A stretch of DNA of 64,000 nt from Misgurnus anguillicaudatus (taxonomy: Eukaryota > Chordata > Actinopteri > Cypriniformes > Cobitidae). The position numbers and the translations under genes are program-made. The DNA is taken from NCBI RefSeq assembly GCF_027580225.2, contig NC_073361.2:22763501-22827500 (forward strand), written 5' to 3'. The notes below the pieces were generated by a model. It did no database searches. It saw only the letters and a list, made by a program, of their open reading frames with translations, and had not been told where the DNA came from. Below, piece after piece: positions 24,420 to 39,400 of the stretch. How positions within the stretch are numbered: position 1 is the stretch's first letter; every line of letters begins with the position of its first letter.

Positions 24420-27400
24420 TTATCTCTTTCCCCTCTTGTTACCCGCTGGGGGCTTTTTGAGCTGTAACATGGGTGCTCCTGTCCCAAAGCCTGGAGTCTG
24501 TGTGTTGGAGACCCCAAAGGTGAGCCCAGCCGATGCGTTGATGCCTGGATTACTGAAGTTAAAGCCTGAGGTGTTAGACGTTCCAAATCCTGACAAAGAA
24601 AGAAAAATGTAAATGCTGATGGTAAAAACATTATCTTAGTTTTTGGCTGTAACACACAAGCATTACTAAGCATTTAGTAATATCATGCCAAAGCTGTTAA
24701 CATCTCACAAACAAGCAAATGACACTCAAACACGTTTAGTGATTCTGTCCATGTCATTAAAAAGTCATGACAGCTTTACACAAGAAAAGCTGATATTTAA
24801 AATAGTCGAGTAGTTAGTTATGGTTAGTATCGATGAATATGGGGAAAACAGAGGAGGGTGCTAAAGAACACACCTGCGCTCAGGCTCCCTCCAGATGGCT
24901 TGCTAGAGGAAAACCCGAACGACAAACCTCCTGTTGCCAGACCCCCAAACCCAGGGCCGCTACCAAATGCTGCCGAGAGACAGAAGGGCCATTTAGGTCC
25001 TGTGACTAGTACATGTACACCAGAGTCAATGGCCCTGTCCCAAATGGCGCACTTAATGTGGACTTGTGGATCTCAGGTTTGTGTGTATCTTATAAGTTTA
25101 CAAGATGATAGGGTGGTGTTTCTCAACCGGGGGGCTGGGGGCCAAAGCAGATTTTCAAGGGGCCTCAAATTATTCAAAACAAGTCAAAACAAGCATTAAA
25201 ATAAGCTAAAACAAGCAACCAGCAAAATTTTTCTTTTTTTGGCCATTTTAGAAGTGAATATGTCATTCCAAACTCTAGTTCATTTGGAAAAAAATTGAAA
25301 GAGTGAAGTGAAAAAGGTTGAGAACCACTGTCATAGTGTCCCATTTGTCATTTTAGGTTTCAAAAGGGTGCTAAGGGCCCCGCCTTTTGGTCGATATGCA
25401 TCATTGTTGTGCACTTCTTCTATCTAGTAAAACAGTGAGAGTTTAGGGTGCCATTTGGGACAGGGGCAATCTCTTTTGTACATGGCAGGGGAATGACGGT
25501 AGTAATGATGAGTTACATTTACATATTAGAAAACAAAGAAAAAATTGTGGATTTGAAGAAGGGATAATTACTACTACAAAATAAAGTTTTTTATTTTTCA
25601 AAATTAAGAATAAATGATCCAAAAAAGGAAGAGGAGAGGTATATTATAGGATGTACCTCCAAGGCTGGATGAGCCCATGCTACTGCCAATACCCGATGAA
25701 AAGGAAGTGCCAAAACTGGCCCCTAAGCCAGGCGCTTGTGCTCCTGGGATAGAGAGAAAGAGCAGAGGAACTTACTCTCATGCACAATGTACTGTAGCTC
25801 ACAATGTTCCTATCCCATATATTAGATGCAAACTTAATGGTTGATAAAACACAGGCTAATGAGAAGCTCATTCTCATAATGCATTTTTAAACGCAGCTCT
25901 TATTGACTATTGAATAAGGGATGAATGAGTGTTTTGCATCATATCAAGTGTCTTATAACATATATAATTTAAAGATATAATATATACTATCATAAGGATA
26001 TTCATTAAAGGATTACTCCACTTTCTTTAAAAAAATCCAGATAATTTACTCACCATCATGTCGTCCAAAATGTTGATGTCTTTCTTTGTTCAGTCCAGAA
26101 GAAATTCAGTTTTTTGATGAAAACATTCCAGGATTTTTCTCACTTCAATGGACTTTAATGGACCCCAACAGTTTCCAGTTCAAATGCAGTTCAAAACTGC
26201 AGCCTCAACTCAGATTCAAATGGCTCCAAACCATCCCAAACGAAGCATAAGAGTCTTATCTAGGAAAACTTTTCGTCTTTTACCAGCCGTGTCACGCCCC
26301 AGCGAGACCTTATATAATTGCATAAGCACGTCAAAATGTCACGCGTCACATATGTGAAATGCACATTTGCGGACCATTTTAAACAATAAACTGACACAAA
26401 GATATTTATATTAGTAACAATCCACATACAACAACGTCGGTATGGTCCTCTTTCTCCACACTTGTAAACACTGGGACGGTATTTTTGCATACGTCATGCG
26501 TGACCTTTTGACGTGATACGTGAGGTCGCACTGGCGCATCACACGGCTGGTGCAAGACGAGAAGTTGTGGTTTAAAAGTACATATTTTATTTTCTTGCCA
26601 AAAATGACAACAGTTTTGCTAGATAAGACCCTTATGCCTCGTTTGGGATCGTTTAGAGCCCTTTGAATCTGCGTTGAAACTGCAATTTCAAACCGCATCC
26701 AAACTGCAAACCGCCGGGGTTCAACAGTCCATTAAATTGAGAAAATCCTGGAATGTTTTTCTCAAAAAAAAAAAATTCTTCTCGATTGAACAAAGAAAGA
26801 CATCAACATTTTGGACGACATGGGGGTGAGCAAACCATCGGGATTTTATTTCAAGAAAATGGAGTAATAATTCTTTAAGATAAAATATAAGGAGCAAATG
26901 TAATAAAATATGCACTAAAATTTTTGCCTACTTTCTGTTTTAACTCATCTCGCCATACTAATATCCTACTAGTTTTTTTTAGTCATAAAAGGAAAAAGTT
27001 GCTTTTTAAAATGTTGCTGAAACTATATATTGACCTGCTAATCCTTAATGCATAAAGCGTGCTCGTGTCTTGTTTCCTTTTAGCTGTTTAAAATTTTATT
27101 TAAATTTGATTGTTATTAACAGAGATGATATATTAAAAATAAATCAGGATCTCAAATGGATCCTTTAATCCAATTAATTGAAAATCTGAATTATCAGTCA
27201 AAAAGAAACAAAGACAAGGGCTTTTCTTTAAAAAACTGATTTATTGTCAATGTAAAGCAATTCAAATGACATTAAACATGACAAACATTTGGAAAAAAAC
27301 GATTCCTAGTAGTAATGGCATTAAACACGGTTCAAAACGATTTAAGATTGAAGCCAACCTGTGCCAAAAAATCACTTCAAACAATGATTAAAATAAAAGC

Positions 27401-30400
27401 TGTATCTATATCAAAGGCACACGATTATATATGCATAACAAGCATCATCTGAACATAAAATGTTTTAATTATAAGTTAGATTTCAGAATTGACTTACAAC
27501 TTAAATACTAAGCCCCCTATGTGTTCCAAGGAATGGAAATGTAAAAATCAGACGTGTCTATATTAACAGACATTCTGCGTAAGAGCTTTGTACCAACACA
27601 CAGAAGCCACACATTTCTAAAAGCATGACATGCAATAAAACCATTCGTTTAAATAGTAGTTGATTAAAGGCAAAGCAAATATTAGATATTTGCAATGGTC
27701 TACTACACTGTTCTGTAATGTCCCATACTAACTAGATAAGTGATTGTGTGGCTGTTTTTTAATGCATACATCTGTGAGGTATTACAGCCATCATAAAGAC
27801 CTTAACTGAAAGGGAAAGTTTTTTTATATTATGCAATATGCAAACAGCCATAGCAGAAAAAGATCAATTCAAGCATGAATTAGCAGCTTTGAGCCACCAA
27901 AAAGCTAAAAATCACAAACACTGCATTCACATTTGTATAGTAAAGTAGTTTGAGTAGTAAACTAAAGTTTGGCACAATCCTTCACAATGGACCCACAACA
28001 GTCCGTTAAAGCAGCATGTGTACTCAAACTAAAGACTGAAACACTGTAGCCCTTGAAAAATAAAATATCCTAATAACTGATGTGTACAAATTCATTTTTA
28101 GCAGACTATACTGCAGTGTAGCAATGGTAATGCCAGGAATTATTTCTCCCAACTAGCAAGTGTATGTGTATATATATATTCTGTGCAACTAAATAAGCCA
28201 TGCTATTGGTTTAGCGCACTACATATTTACAGTTTATTTAATATGCAAAAGCACCCACAACAGCCCAGACTTTCTTAGGCACGACGGCACAATCCATTCC
28301 TAAAAATATTGTAGTAGTACTGTAAAAAAGATAAATACTGGAAATCAACGAGATGCCAAATGAACGCAGAACAGTCATAAAATTCGTAATTTTGGCTAAT
28401 AGTCAAATCACACCATCAAAGCCCTTTTAAAATCAACTTTCATCTATTGCATCACAAAAAAATCAACAATACGTGAGGATTCATGTGTGTAGACCGAGAA
28501 CTAGTACGATTGAGAAAACTAACACCATTTCCCACACCTCCGACCTGCTGCCATCGCCTGCTCATCTCCATGGAAACCACAAATGCAACCATGGTTACCG
28601 ACGGATGGAGGATGTTACCAAAGAAAAGGTATAGAGTCACAAATAGTCTCACATTCTCCGAGATATGCTTAATGTGAGACAATAAATGACCATAACGAGT
28701 ACAGCCTTCAAGTCAGCAGCTTACACGCTTCCTATATAAATACATTAGCGTATGCAAACCCAACTGTCAATCAAAACCCCAAAAAGGAAGAAAAAGTAAA
28801 GCAGCCAGCCATTGACAAGCCTGTTGTACGCTGAAGATCTGGATAAACGTATGATAAAAGTACACAAACTGACAGCAGTTGAGATGTGAAGGATCCAAGG
28901 TGAAAAGCATAATGGCACTGTCAAACCAGCGATTATGGCGGTTCGCAACAAGCAGTAAGGTAACTAGTATATGCATCGCATCAAATGAAATACCCGCTAG
29001 CAGCCACTGAATATATGGAAAACTGAACTTCCTGTCCTGAGGCATGACATTGTCCCCAAGCATACCTGAGGCACGTTCATCCCTAACAGAATAACTTTCG
29101 GTTTATCTCCACCTACAGTTAAGACAACATATTGCTCAGAAAGCCTCAGCAAAATTTTTAGAAGTTATAAATGTTAATTGGCACTTTAAAAAACACCAAA
29201 TGTTTGGCTGACTGCGTGTATAAGACAAGTGAACACGGTTTAGTTTGTGTGTGCATCACGATCTTAGTGAATGAAGTATATTGAAGTGTATGGCTACTTT
29301 AATTAGTGACCGCTACATTAGTGCTGTTGTTATATCAGAGCCAGAGATCCAACCCTACGTTCAGCATTAAAACTTGTAATTTATGTACAAGCCGATCAAA
29401 AGGGTGGCCCCTCCCAACAGATCACTTCAATCAAGACCCATGTAATGAAAACCTTGACCTGAAATGTGCCAAACATATCCGGCCAATAACAGCATTATAA
29501 GAAGTTTTTCTGGGTGTGACAGTCAGCAAATACGGTAGTTGGCACATGTAGTCACATAACCGAAATGTTAGAGAACCCTGTTGCTCCTTATCTCCATAAG
29601 AGACGAAGTTTAAGAAATCAAAAGAACCGAAACTAAAAACAGACTGAATTTTCGGTTTATTCTCTGTCTGCCTTATTTATCATTTCCCTCATCATCTTAT
29701 CAGTCTAGAGGTCTAAAACTTGAAGGCGGTCAGACCTGGAGCCGGCTGCTGTTGCTGAGAGAGAGTGGCAGCCATGGCAACGGCTGCGGCGTTGGGAACG
29801 CTGCCGAATGGGGCGGGGCCCGTGGTGACGTGCGGAGAGCTCTGCCACTTCTTATAGGCTGTGCGCCTCGACTCGAACACGTCGGTGGAGTCCTCGAGGA
29901 AGACTCGCCTGTAGTTCAGGTACTGATGCTTTAGGGTCTACGGGGAACAAAAGGAGGTCAGCACATTTTGATGCTCCTAATCTCATGATTACATAAGACA
30001 CCAACCTGGATTTCACAGGCAGGGTTGACACAATAATACATTACAATGCTGTGTTTTATTAATGAGAAAGATGTGGCCCAAAAACTTGAGATGACTTACT
30101 TTTACATTCTCATGAACTCCCTGCAACTGTGCAGCAAGGGCAACAAACGTCTGGTAGAGCTTCTGCATGGCCATGGACAGATCTGCAAAATAAACAACAT
30201 CAGGAGACTGGATGAACCATCACATGCATGAGACAAATTAAAGCGTTTTATTTGTTTGACAGGACGTTAATTTAGAAACCTTGAGGGGTGATGTGAGAGC
30301 CACTACTTTGTGTGGTCAAATGATTTTCCAGTTCTTCGATTTGTTGACGGTACTGCTGTAACTGCACCTCGAACTGCTCAACCAGATCTCTGAAATAACT

Positions 30401-33400
30401 ACAGCGAGAGAGACGGATGCCAGTAAGCAACTTTTCCTGCTTATAAACAGACTTTGTCTACTGTTACAGAAGTTAAAAGGGACACTCCACTTTTTTTTTT
30501 AAAATATACTCATTTTCCAGCTCAACGTTTGATTTTTACCGTTTTGGAATCCATTTAGCTGATCTTGGGGTCTGGCGGTACCACTTTTAGCATAGCTTAG
30601 CACAATCCACTGAATCTGATTAGACCATTAGCATTGCGCCAAAAAACAACCAAAGAGTTTTGATATTCTTCCATTTACAACTTCAGTGTTTCCTCTAGGA
30701 TTTTTTTCCAGCTGTGGCGGCAGGGGGCGCCCATGATGATTATAAATGTACATTTTTTTATGTAGAATATAGGTTACAGTAAACTAACATGTATTTTTTT
30801 ATCATTTTCATGCTGTCATTTACTTTTCCTTATATTTATAGCATATTGCTTTTCTATGTTTGATCTAAACCATATTTTCTTAAAAATACGTTATATAGCT
30901 ACGTAGTTGGGATATTTCATTGTCGTTTTAATGTAGTGTGCATTGCAAGTTCATGCTCGTGTTTAGCGTTACAGAGCTGTTGCAAAGTCACGCACAGTCC
31001 TGTTTGATAATCCGCACCGCTGTGATTGACCGAACACCCGACCAGTTATCCGACATGAGCAGCAATTTTATTTCACACCCGACCCGTTTGACATAAAGAC
31101 CCCGACCCGTTCACACCGCAAATCGTGCAGTTAAATAGAAACCTTTAATGGTCTTCAGACAAATCTGTAACACAAATAAGCACGGGCCATTTAAAAACGA
31201 GTCGAATTTTGGTCTTGGATGTTAGACCCGAATTTTACTCTTGTCTATTGAGTCCCGACCTGCATCTACAACGCAAATGACACGTGAATAGCCTATTATT
31301 ACATCTGTTACATCCAATATTATGCGGTTCACCCGCGGGTACCCCGACCCTGCCGTTTCGTCTGAAAACAGATAAAACAGATTCACAGTCTGCCTCAAGT
31401 TTTTATTACCAACGTTCTTCTCTTCCCACGGGAATAATGTAAGTTTCCTTACAAACAGATTCGACTATTAATGTCTTGCAGGCGCATATGAGTAGTATTC
31501 AGTATTTAGCCTTTTGTTTTTGGACAAATATCTTATCATTTAATATGAAACTTAATGTGAGTGTCGAAGAACGGAAGATTGACAGCTGAGCGGTCAGCAG
31601 CGCGCTGCGCTTATAGTCTATATTCTGAATAACTAATGCCCGATAAGTTGATTATATGAGTACAGTGATTACAAATGAATGTCCAAAAAACTCCTAATAT
31701 GTTAAATCATAAGTTTAATCATTTATTTTCTCGCATCCCTGCGCTGCGTCGGTGTATATGCGCCGGTGAACATACTACGCGTGATGACCTTAAATTACCC
31801 TAAAGTTATAGTCATAAAAATAAAACAACATTCGAACCTTCAAATTATGTATTTTTATTTGTGTTAACTCACAATAAGGAAAAAACCTTGTGCTTATTTA
31901 AAATCATTAAAAACATGACGTGCCTTCGATCTGCTGCTTTGGTTTTAGAGCGTCACAAAAAAGAACAAACTCAAATACTTTTTTATTCGTTTTGTCAATT
32001 TAATAATTATTTAAGTGTAACATATTTCGTGTAGGCTTATTTATTTTATTATTATTTCTCAAAACAGAGACGTAGCCTAATCATCATCTGTTGATTTAAA
32101 TCTATTTGTGCATGAAACTAAACCCAGGGAGGAAATTATGATATTTTAGGAGATTTATTTATAAATGAGTGAACGAGAATCCAGAAAAGAATTTATTTCT
32201 AAGACAGCCAGTCTGGCAGGTCGGACATTTTGGTAGCTTTATTTTGCGATCTGCCGCCGTGGGTTTTGTCTAGAAGGGATACAGCAAATGCCGAAAAGTT
32301 AAGGATTAGATTTGGAGGTAGGATTATTAGGATGAACACAGCGGCTCTGGCTAAATAAGATACAAATACATCCTACAATCGTGTGAATTTTGTGTTTAGA
32401 GTTGGGTTTGGGTGAAGGATTAGGATAAAACAGTGCTCATCTGGCGAGATTTCGTTTGCTGTATCCCTTCTATCCACAACCGCAGGCGTGGCGGGGATGT
32501 TTTATGCGCGGCGGCCCGCCACGGTAGAATGTATATAGCGGAAACACTGAACTTTCTGTAGTTACATCATGTAAGACAGACGGAAAATTAAAAGTTGCGA
32601 TTTTCTAGGCCGATATGGCTAGGACTATACTCTCATTCTGGCGTAATAATCAGGCACTTTGCTGCTGTAACATGGCTGCAGGAGGAGCAATGATTTTACG
32701 CAGCAGCCGAAAATAGTCCCCTTAGTAACTTTAAATGGCAAGCAGAGCATGTGAGCGGTGGGGAGCGGGAGCGGAGCGTTGAGCGGTGCGGTAATATTTC
32801 CATCAGAGCGCATTTCCGAAAATTCCGCTCAGCTCGCTCAATACGCTCAGCACCGCTCGCTCATCCCAGAATGCCCTTTGGTAATTTGCTAGTTCGAGAA
32901 TCTGTAAAAATGGCTAGCAATAAGTTATATACAGTGGATATAAAAAGTCTACACACCCCTGTTAAAATTGCAGGTTTTTGTGATTTAAAAAATGAAAACA
33001 AGATGAATCATTTTGGAACCAATTCCAATTTAATTCCGTACTTCCAACCTATATATTAAAGCTAATAATAATAAGAAAACTTTGGTGGTGAAAAAATGGC
33101 AAGTGAAATTGTACAATAACCAGGTTGCATAGGTGTTCACACCCTTAAACTAAAACTTAGTTTAAGCACCTTTAGATTTTATCACAGCATTCAATCTTAA
33201 TGGGAATGTGTCAATCAATTTGACACTTTTGAATTTGCAATATTTTGCCATTTCTCCTTTCAAAAGCATTTTAAATCTGTCAAATTGGTTGGGTGTCTCC
33301 TGTGCACAGCCCTCTTCAGATCACCCCATAGATTTTGAATGGGATTTAGATCCGGACTCTTGCTGGGCCATTCCAAAACCTTGATCTTGTTTTGGTGAAG

Positions 33401-36400
33401 TAATTCCTTTGTTGATTAGATGTGTGCTTTCTGTCATTGTCATGCTGTGAGGTGAAATTTCTCTTCATCTTAAGTGTTTTGGCAGAAGCCTTTAGGTTTT
33501 GGGCCAAAATTTAAGGGTATTTGGAGCTATTCATTATTCTATCCACCCTGATTAAAACCCCAGTTCCAGCTGAAGAAAAGCAGCCACAAAGTATGATGCT
33601 GTCACCTTCATTCTTTATTCTGGGCATGGTGTTCATTTGGTGATGTGATGTGGGTTTTATTGCACCAAATATATATTTTGGTATAATGGCCCAAGTTCAA
33701 CTTTGGTCTCAATGGACTATAATACATTATTCCACATGGATTTGGGATATAGAAATATTTGTTTTTACAAACTTTAGATGGACTTAATGATATTTTTGAT
33801 TAAAAATGCTAATAGCCCAAACATGAAGAATTCAGGAGATTTTTGTCACATGTAGGGAGCAAAAAGTACTTGCCAGATATTGTTACAATTCTTTTAATGT
33901 TGCTGTAGGCCTCTCGGCAGCCTTCCTTACCATTTTCTTTCCTGGTTTTCTCATAAATTTTAGGTGTATGCCCTGGTCTTAGTAATGTCAATGTTGTGCC
34001 ATATTTTCTCCACTTATGGATTATTGTTTTTACAGTATTCCATGGTATATTCAGTGTCTTGGAAATGTTTTTAACCCTCTGTTGATTGATATTTTTCAAC
34101 AATGGGATCATGTACCTGCTGAGTAAGCTCTACACAGACAATGGCTTTTTCAGTGGGATGATACACAAAAAAAAATCCTTTAGGACCAGGCACACTTCAT
34201 TAATAGTTAAAAAGTTATTTTAATTGATGAGAGGTATGTACTACTTCATATTTAACTTAAGTCTAAATGTGATTGGTTGCTTTTGAACACTGCCACAATC
34301 ACTATTGTAAAAGGGTGTGCACACTTATGCAGCCTGGTTGTTGTACAACTTTGCTTGCCATTTGTTCACCACAAAATTATTCTTGATGTTAATTGCTTTA
34401 ATATGTAGGTTTGAGGTGGGGAGTTGGGTTGGAGCGGGTTCCAGAGTGATTCATCTTGGTTTCATTTTATAAATCACAAAAACATGCAATTTAAACAGGG
34501 GTGTGTAGACTTTTTATATCCACTGTAGTTCAAATATTATTTAATGAAGTGGCCAGCCTTATATATAAATGAAAGAAATGAAACTCAGATGACACAATAA
34601 CCGTAGCGTCGTCTGCATCTAGATGCAGTTTTAAAGATTAAAATAACTTTAATCTAACTGATCAACACAAATACAAATATATTTGTACATAATATAACTG
34701 ATTGCTTACCAGCATTAAAACCACTTAAAATAAAAACATTTATAGTTCTTTGTGTATGTACATCAGCCACTCCGTGGATGAGGAAGCTGTTGCCAAAAAC
34801 GCCGGTGCCTTTAGTATTAACTGACTGAACACTTGACTTACCTGGACATTTAGATATTACATTTTTTCTTCAACAGTATCTGCGTGGAACATTATAAACA
34901 TTGATGATAATCTGCCGACTCGACTGATTCAGCACGTCCTCTATTTTACAGAGAGTCCGCCTAATTAACGGCTTTTCGTTCGGTCCGCGTGAGCTAAACA
35001 TTTTTGTTCTGTAATTTGTTATAGGCTATATTTCTACATATTTTCGACCATGTAACATTTGGGATAAAATGTAAGTTGTTATAGATAGCATTTAAGCTTG
35101 TTCTTGTTTTGAAATGATGAAATGTTGAGTCTGACTAAAATGATCTATCCAGATTAATTTAGCCAAAATAATGATTTATTCGTTTTCATACTATATAGAT
35201 ACATGCTAATTTATCTACTAATATACTATTGAAAATGCCATAAATAAATATTCTGTATTGAATTCGTTTTGTACATTAACAGGTTCATAAATACTGTCTA
35301 ATTTTAATTTCTTTAAGACACCGTGTTCTGTTTTTACCGATGCAATGTAAATTCGCACTTAAAAACCTTCTTGTTAAGAAATTGTTCTTCAATTTATTTT
35401 AGTTTTTTCAAATAATGTATTTATAATATTATAGTTTGTTAATCTTCTTCTCATAAGGGGAACGGATTGTTATAATATTTCGTAATTACTTATTACATTT
35501 ATTATAACTTAAAATTGTGAATTAGTAAAATATGTGGATGTCGTGGAAACAAATTGTTAATTTGAATTATATCCGTATCAGTTAAACTAGGTCTAATAGC
35601 CAACACACTGTACATAACTGCTATTTATCAGCTAAAACTTTAATTAAATGCAATTTTCCAAGAACGTCAGTACAGAAAACAATTAGGCTTACTAAATATT
35701 TTTTTATGTCGGAGCGGGATCTGAGCGGGAATTGGTTTATTTGCGAGCGTGAGCGGAAAGTTAACGGAGCGCTTGCTTGGGCGGTGAGCGACTGAGTGGA
35801 GCGCTTGAACAGTAGAGCGGAATATTTAGCAGAGCGTCACACCGCTCCGCACCGCTCACATGCTCTGATGGCAAGGGACTATTTTCGGGCAGTGCGTAAT
35901 ATCATTTGCGGCCATGTTACGGCAGCAAAGTCCTTACTACGCTGGAATGAGAGTATAGTTCCTAGCCATATCTGACTAGACAATCGCAACTTTTAATTTT
36001 CTGTCGGTCTTAGTACACAATTTAACTACAGAAGAGTCAAGTTTTAAATAAGAAAAATACTGAAACTCTTTGGTTATTTTTTTAGCGCGATGCTAATCAG
36101 ATTTAATGGATTTTGCGAAGCTATGCTAAAAGTGGTACCGCCAGACCCGGAGATCGGCGGAATGGATTCCAAAACGATAAAAATCAAATGTTTAACTCTA
36201 GGGGAGCTGGAAAATGAATATATTTTTCGAAAAGTGGAATGTCCCTTTAAGAAAAAAAAAGAACAATAGGTTAAAGAAATACGCTCACTCAGATGGGGCC
36301 ATATTCTCATGTTGGAGTCCAGGAGGAGTCTTCTGGGTGCGTAGAGCAATTTCTGCATTTTTCAATTCCTGCTTGAAAAAAAAACGTGGGTTTCATGATT

Positions 36401-39400
36401 TTAATGACATTTCATGGAACCATTAGGTGTTGGAAGGATTCAGAGACTTTCGGTCTAACCTGAGAAGTTTCCATCTTCAGTTTGTCTATAGAGAGGGAAT
36501 TTCTCTGGAGGCCACTGGCACAGACAGACACGAGCTGTTTAAGGGTCTTGATGTCCTCCTGCGCTTTGAAAATGGCTTTAGAGGACATCCGACTGATCTC
36601 CTCTTGCACTTGCTTCTGTTCCTTGACAAACTTCCTGTGGAAAGACATAAAGACAAATATTAAAGAACATCAACATTACTCAACCTCATGCTGAATTTCG
36701 CTAAATTTCGTAGCTTTAGATGAACTCTGGATGAATTTTTATATTTTTTAAGATTGACCGATCCTGTTATTATTCACCTTCTTTGTAGTAAAACAAGTCT
36801 AATAAAACAGTATAATAAAGCTAATAAAGCACAGCACTTACTGAAAATTATCCACATCTTGACAAATTGGAACTGGTAGGTTTTCATCCCTAAGAGCTTT
36901 ACTATCCCTGTAAACAATAAAAAAAAAAACTTAATTAAACCATCTTACAAATTAAATAGTTTGTAAAATTATATTCCTTCTACATCAAAAGTGGTTTTGA
37001 GCGGTGTTGCATACTCTGGTCTGGTGCTGGATGACTTGTCATTATTCTTTTCGGAAGAAGTGCTGAAGTCAACACCACCCAGACCAATACTGGGCACAGG
37101 AGCAGAGCTGGCCGGAAGAGATGTAGAGACCAAACCACCCAGACTTAAACCACCACCAAGAGTAGACGGTCCAAAACCTGCGTTACAAAAAATTACACTT
37201 AGTAAAATAATAAACACAGTAAAATAATCATCACACATGCTTGAACATAAGACTTAAAGGAAAAGTTCACCCCAAAATGAGCCCAAATTTTACTTACTCT
37301 CAAGCAACCCTAGATGTATATGGCCATGTCCGAGATAGCCCCCTACACCCTCACTTCCTATTCCCTACATTAGCTTTGCTAATATAGCCCACTTGAAAGA
37401 GTGAATGAAAATGAGTGTGTGAATTCAGACACTAAGCGGCGGAAGTTTAATAAGTGCACCCGATAATGTCCACTATAATTTCGAACACCACTATAAATGG
37501 CTGTCCCCTCAAATAGTGCACTATTTAAGGGTGTATGGAGCTATTTCTGACACAGCCTATGACTTTTGTCTTTCAATCAAACACAGTCAGAGTTAAATTA
37601 CTTAAATTGGCTTTTTAATGCATTGAATAGTGCCCCATAGTATCCATTAATCAAAAACTAATTTATATGGTTACATTTTTTCCAAAGTGAAAAAAAAGTT
37701 TTTTTTGTTTCGATGGGCCAGGGCCAGAGGTCAAACCACATGGACTAGTTTTGATACGCTTTTTGGAGCTTTAAAAAGGGGCACTATCCAAAGCCATTAC
37801 AAAGCTTGAAATGACGCGCGTAGTTGGACGCCTGAACATTTTGGGGCGGTTTCCCAGGCAAGGATTAGACTAAAATATATGTAAGAGCTGTCCAAACTGA
37901 AATCAACTTGCACTGACATATCGTATAATACATCAGTGCCCTTTGTTTTGCCTCAAAATCCACACCAATGCATGTTTGTTAAAACTAGTTATATTTCCTT
38001 ATTTAACATTCTTTAAGTCCTAGCCCTGTTTTAAGATAATCCCTGTCTGGGAAACCACCCCTTTGAGTTTACTCGCTTCATTCGCAGGGAAATTCGCATC
38101 ATGGGAGGGGTTTCTGGGCCTGCCAGCCGGAGGACTCCAGTTTCCTGTAATCGCGTCACTACTAGAGCAAGGTTCTGATTGGTTAACGCGGCGTGAATAT
38201 CCACCAAAGTTCAGATTTTTCAACTCACGGATCACGCGTCAACGCTCAATTCGCGTGGAACGCGCAGGATGCCTATTCACGTCTTTGCATTGATTAAACA
38301 TGTAAATCACTCGCACTTGCTGCCTCTTCTGTGTCTGGTGTGAATGCACAGTGACTCAGACGGCTAAGAGTAGAAAGTCATATACGCCCAGGATGGCTTA
38401 AGGGGAAAATAAAACATGGGCTAATTTTAATTTTTGGGTAATATACTCATTTAAGCATAATTGTTGAGTGAATGACAGAAGTTGACCTGTTGCAGCAGGG
38501 TTAGAAAAGAGACTAGAACCAAAGGAGAAACCAGAGCCAGGAGCAGAGGAGGTGGTGGCTGTGGCTCCCAAGTTAAGGGAGAAGCCGGTGGAGCTGGTCT
38601 GAGGAGCTGTGGAGGTGAGGACAGATCCCAGAGTCAAGCCTGCGCCTGTAGGTGCGGAGGTTGTGGTGGTCATTGAGAAAGGCGTAGCTGAGGCCGCTGG
38701 CTTTCCGAATGCTAGGCTGAACCCAGTGGTAGAGGGGGTTGAAGTTGTAAGACTTCCTAAAACACACAAAAACAGTGTAGTTTTAATTTAAAATAACGGT
38801 TGTGAAAATGCAGACACAAAAAAGGGAAAAAAAAAAGATTACCTAATGTAAGGCCAGTAGATGCAGCAGCTGCTATAGATGATAAATGGTTGTTAGTTAT
38901 AATTGCATAAAATTAAATAAACACACTTGTATTATAAAATAATAGTATTCAATTATTTAACAACACGTATGTACCTGAGGCAGGTGTGTTAAAAGAAAAT
39001 CCAGTTGTTGGTTTCTGCGCAAACAAACTGGACCCTAAGCCTAGTGTTGAGGTGGTACTCGTGGTCGCCATTGTGGAAGTCGCTGGGCCAAAACCTCCAA
39101 TTGAGAATCCAGTGCCTGCAGGCGGTGCACTGAAAAATGAGATAAAAAATAACTTCAAAATTGAAGAGATTCATCATTTAGACAATGTGCAGCTGCAAAT
39201 ACAATAGAAACCATCACTAAAATGATCACGAGTTTAATGATTATAATGGTTATTGCATTGGTTTTAATCAACACTATTATGGTCTCTGTGGATCTCTACT
39301 GGTAATATGTGGGATGTTATCTGGCAGATGAGAACTAACAGAACACCATTACATATTATTGGAATAAAGTCCAAAACAAACTACATGAGGACGTTCTGTA

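Larger units (their letters stand above)
30473..36250. mobile_element. Foldback element split by nested hAT and Tc1 insertions
   Basis: TTAA stands at 30473-30476 and 36247-36250. The outermost 200 bp and 370 bp are the two arms of the foldback family seen at 152-802 and 44582-45338. Between them lie a hAT-like element (30684-32549), a continuation of the arm (32550-32742), and a second hAT element (32743-35867) that itself contains a Tc1 element (32932-34525). The stack occupies nearly all of nup58 intron 8 (30399-36288). Confidence 0.85.
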
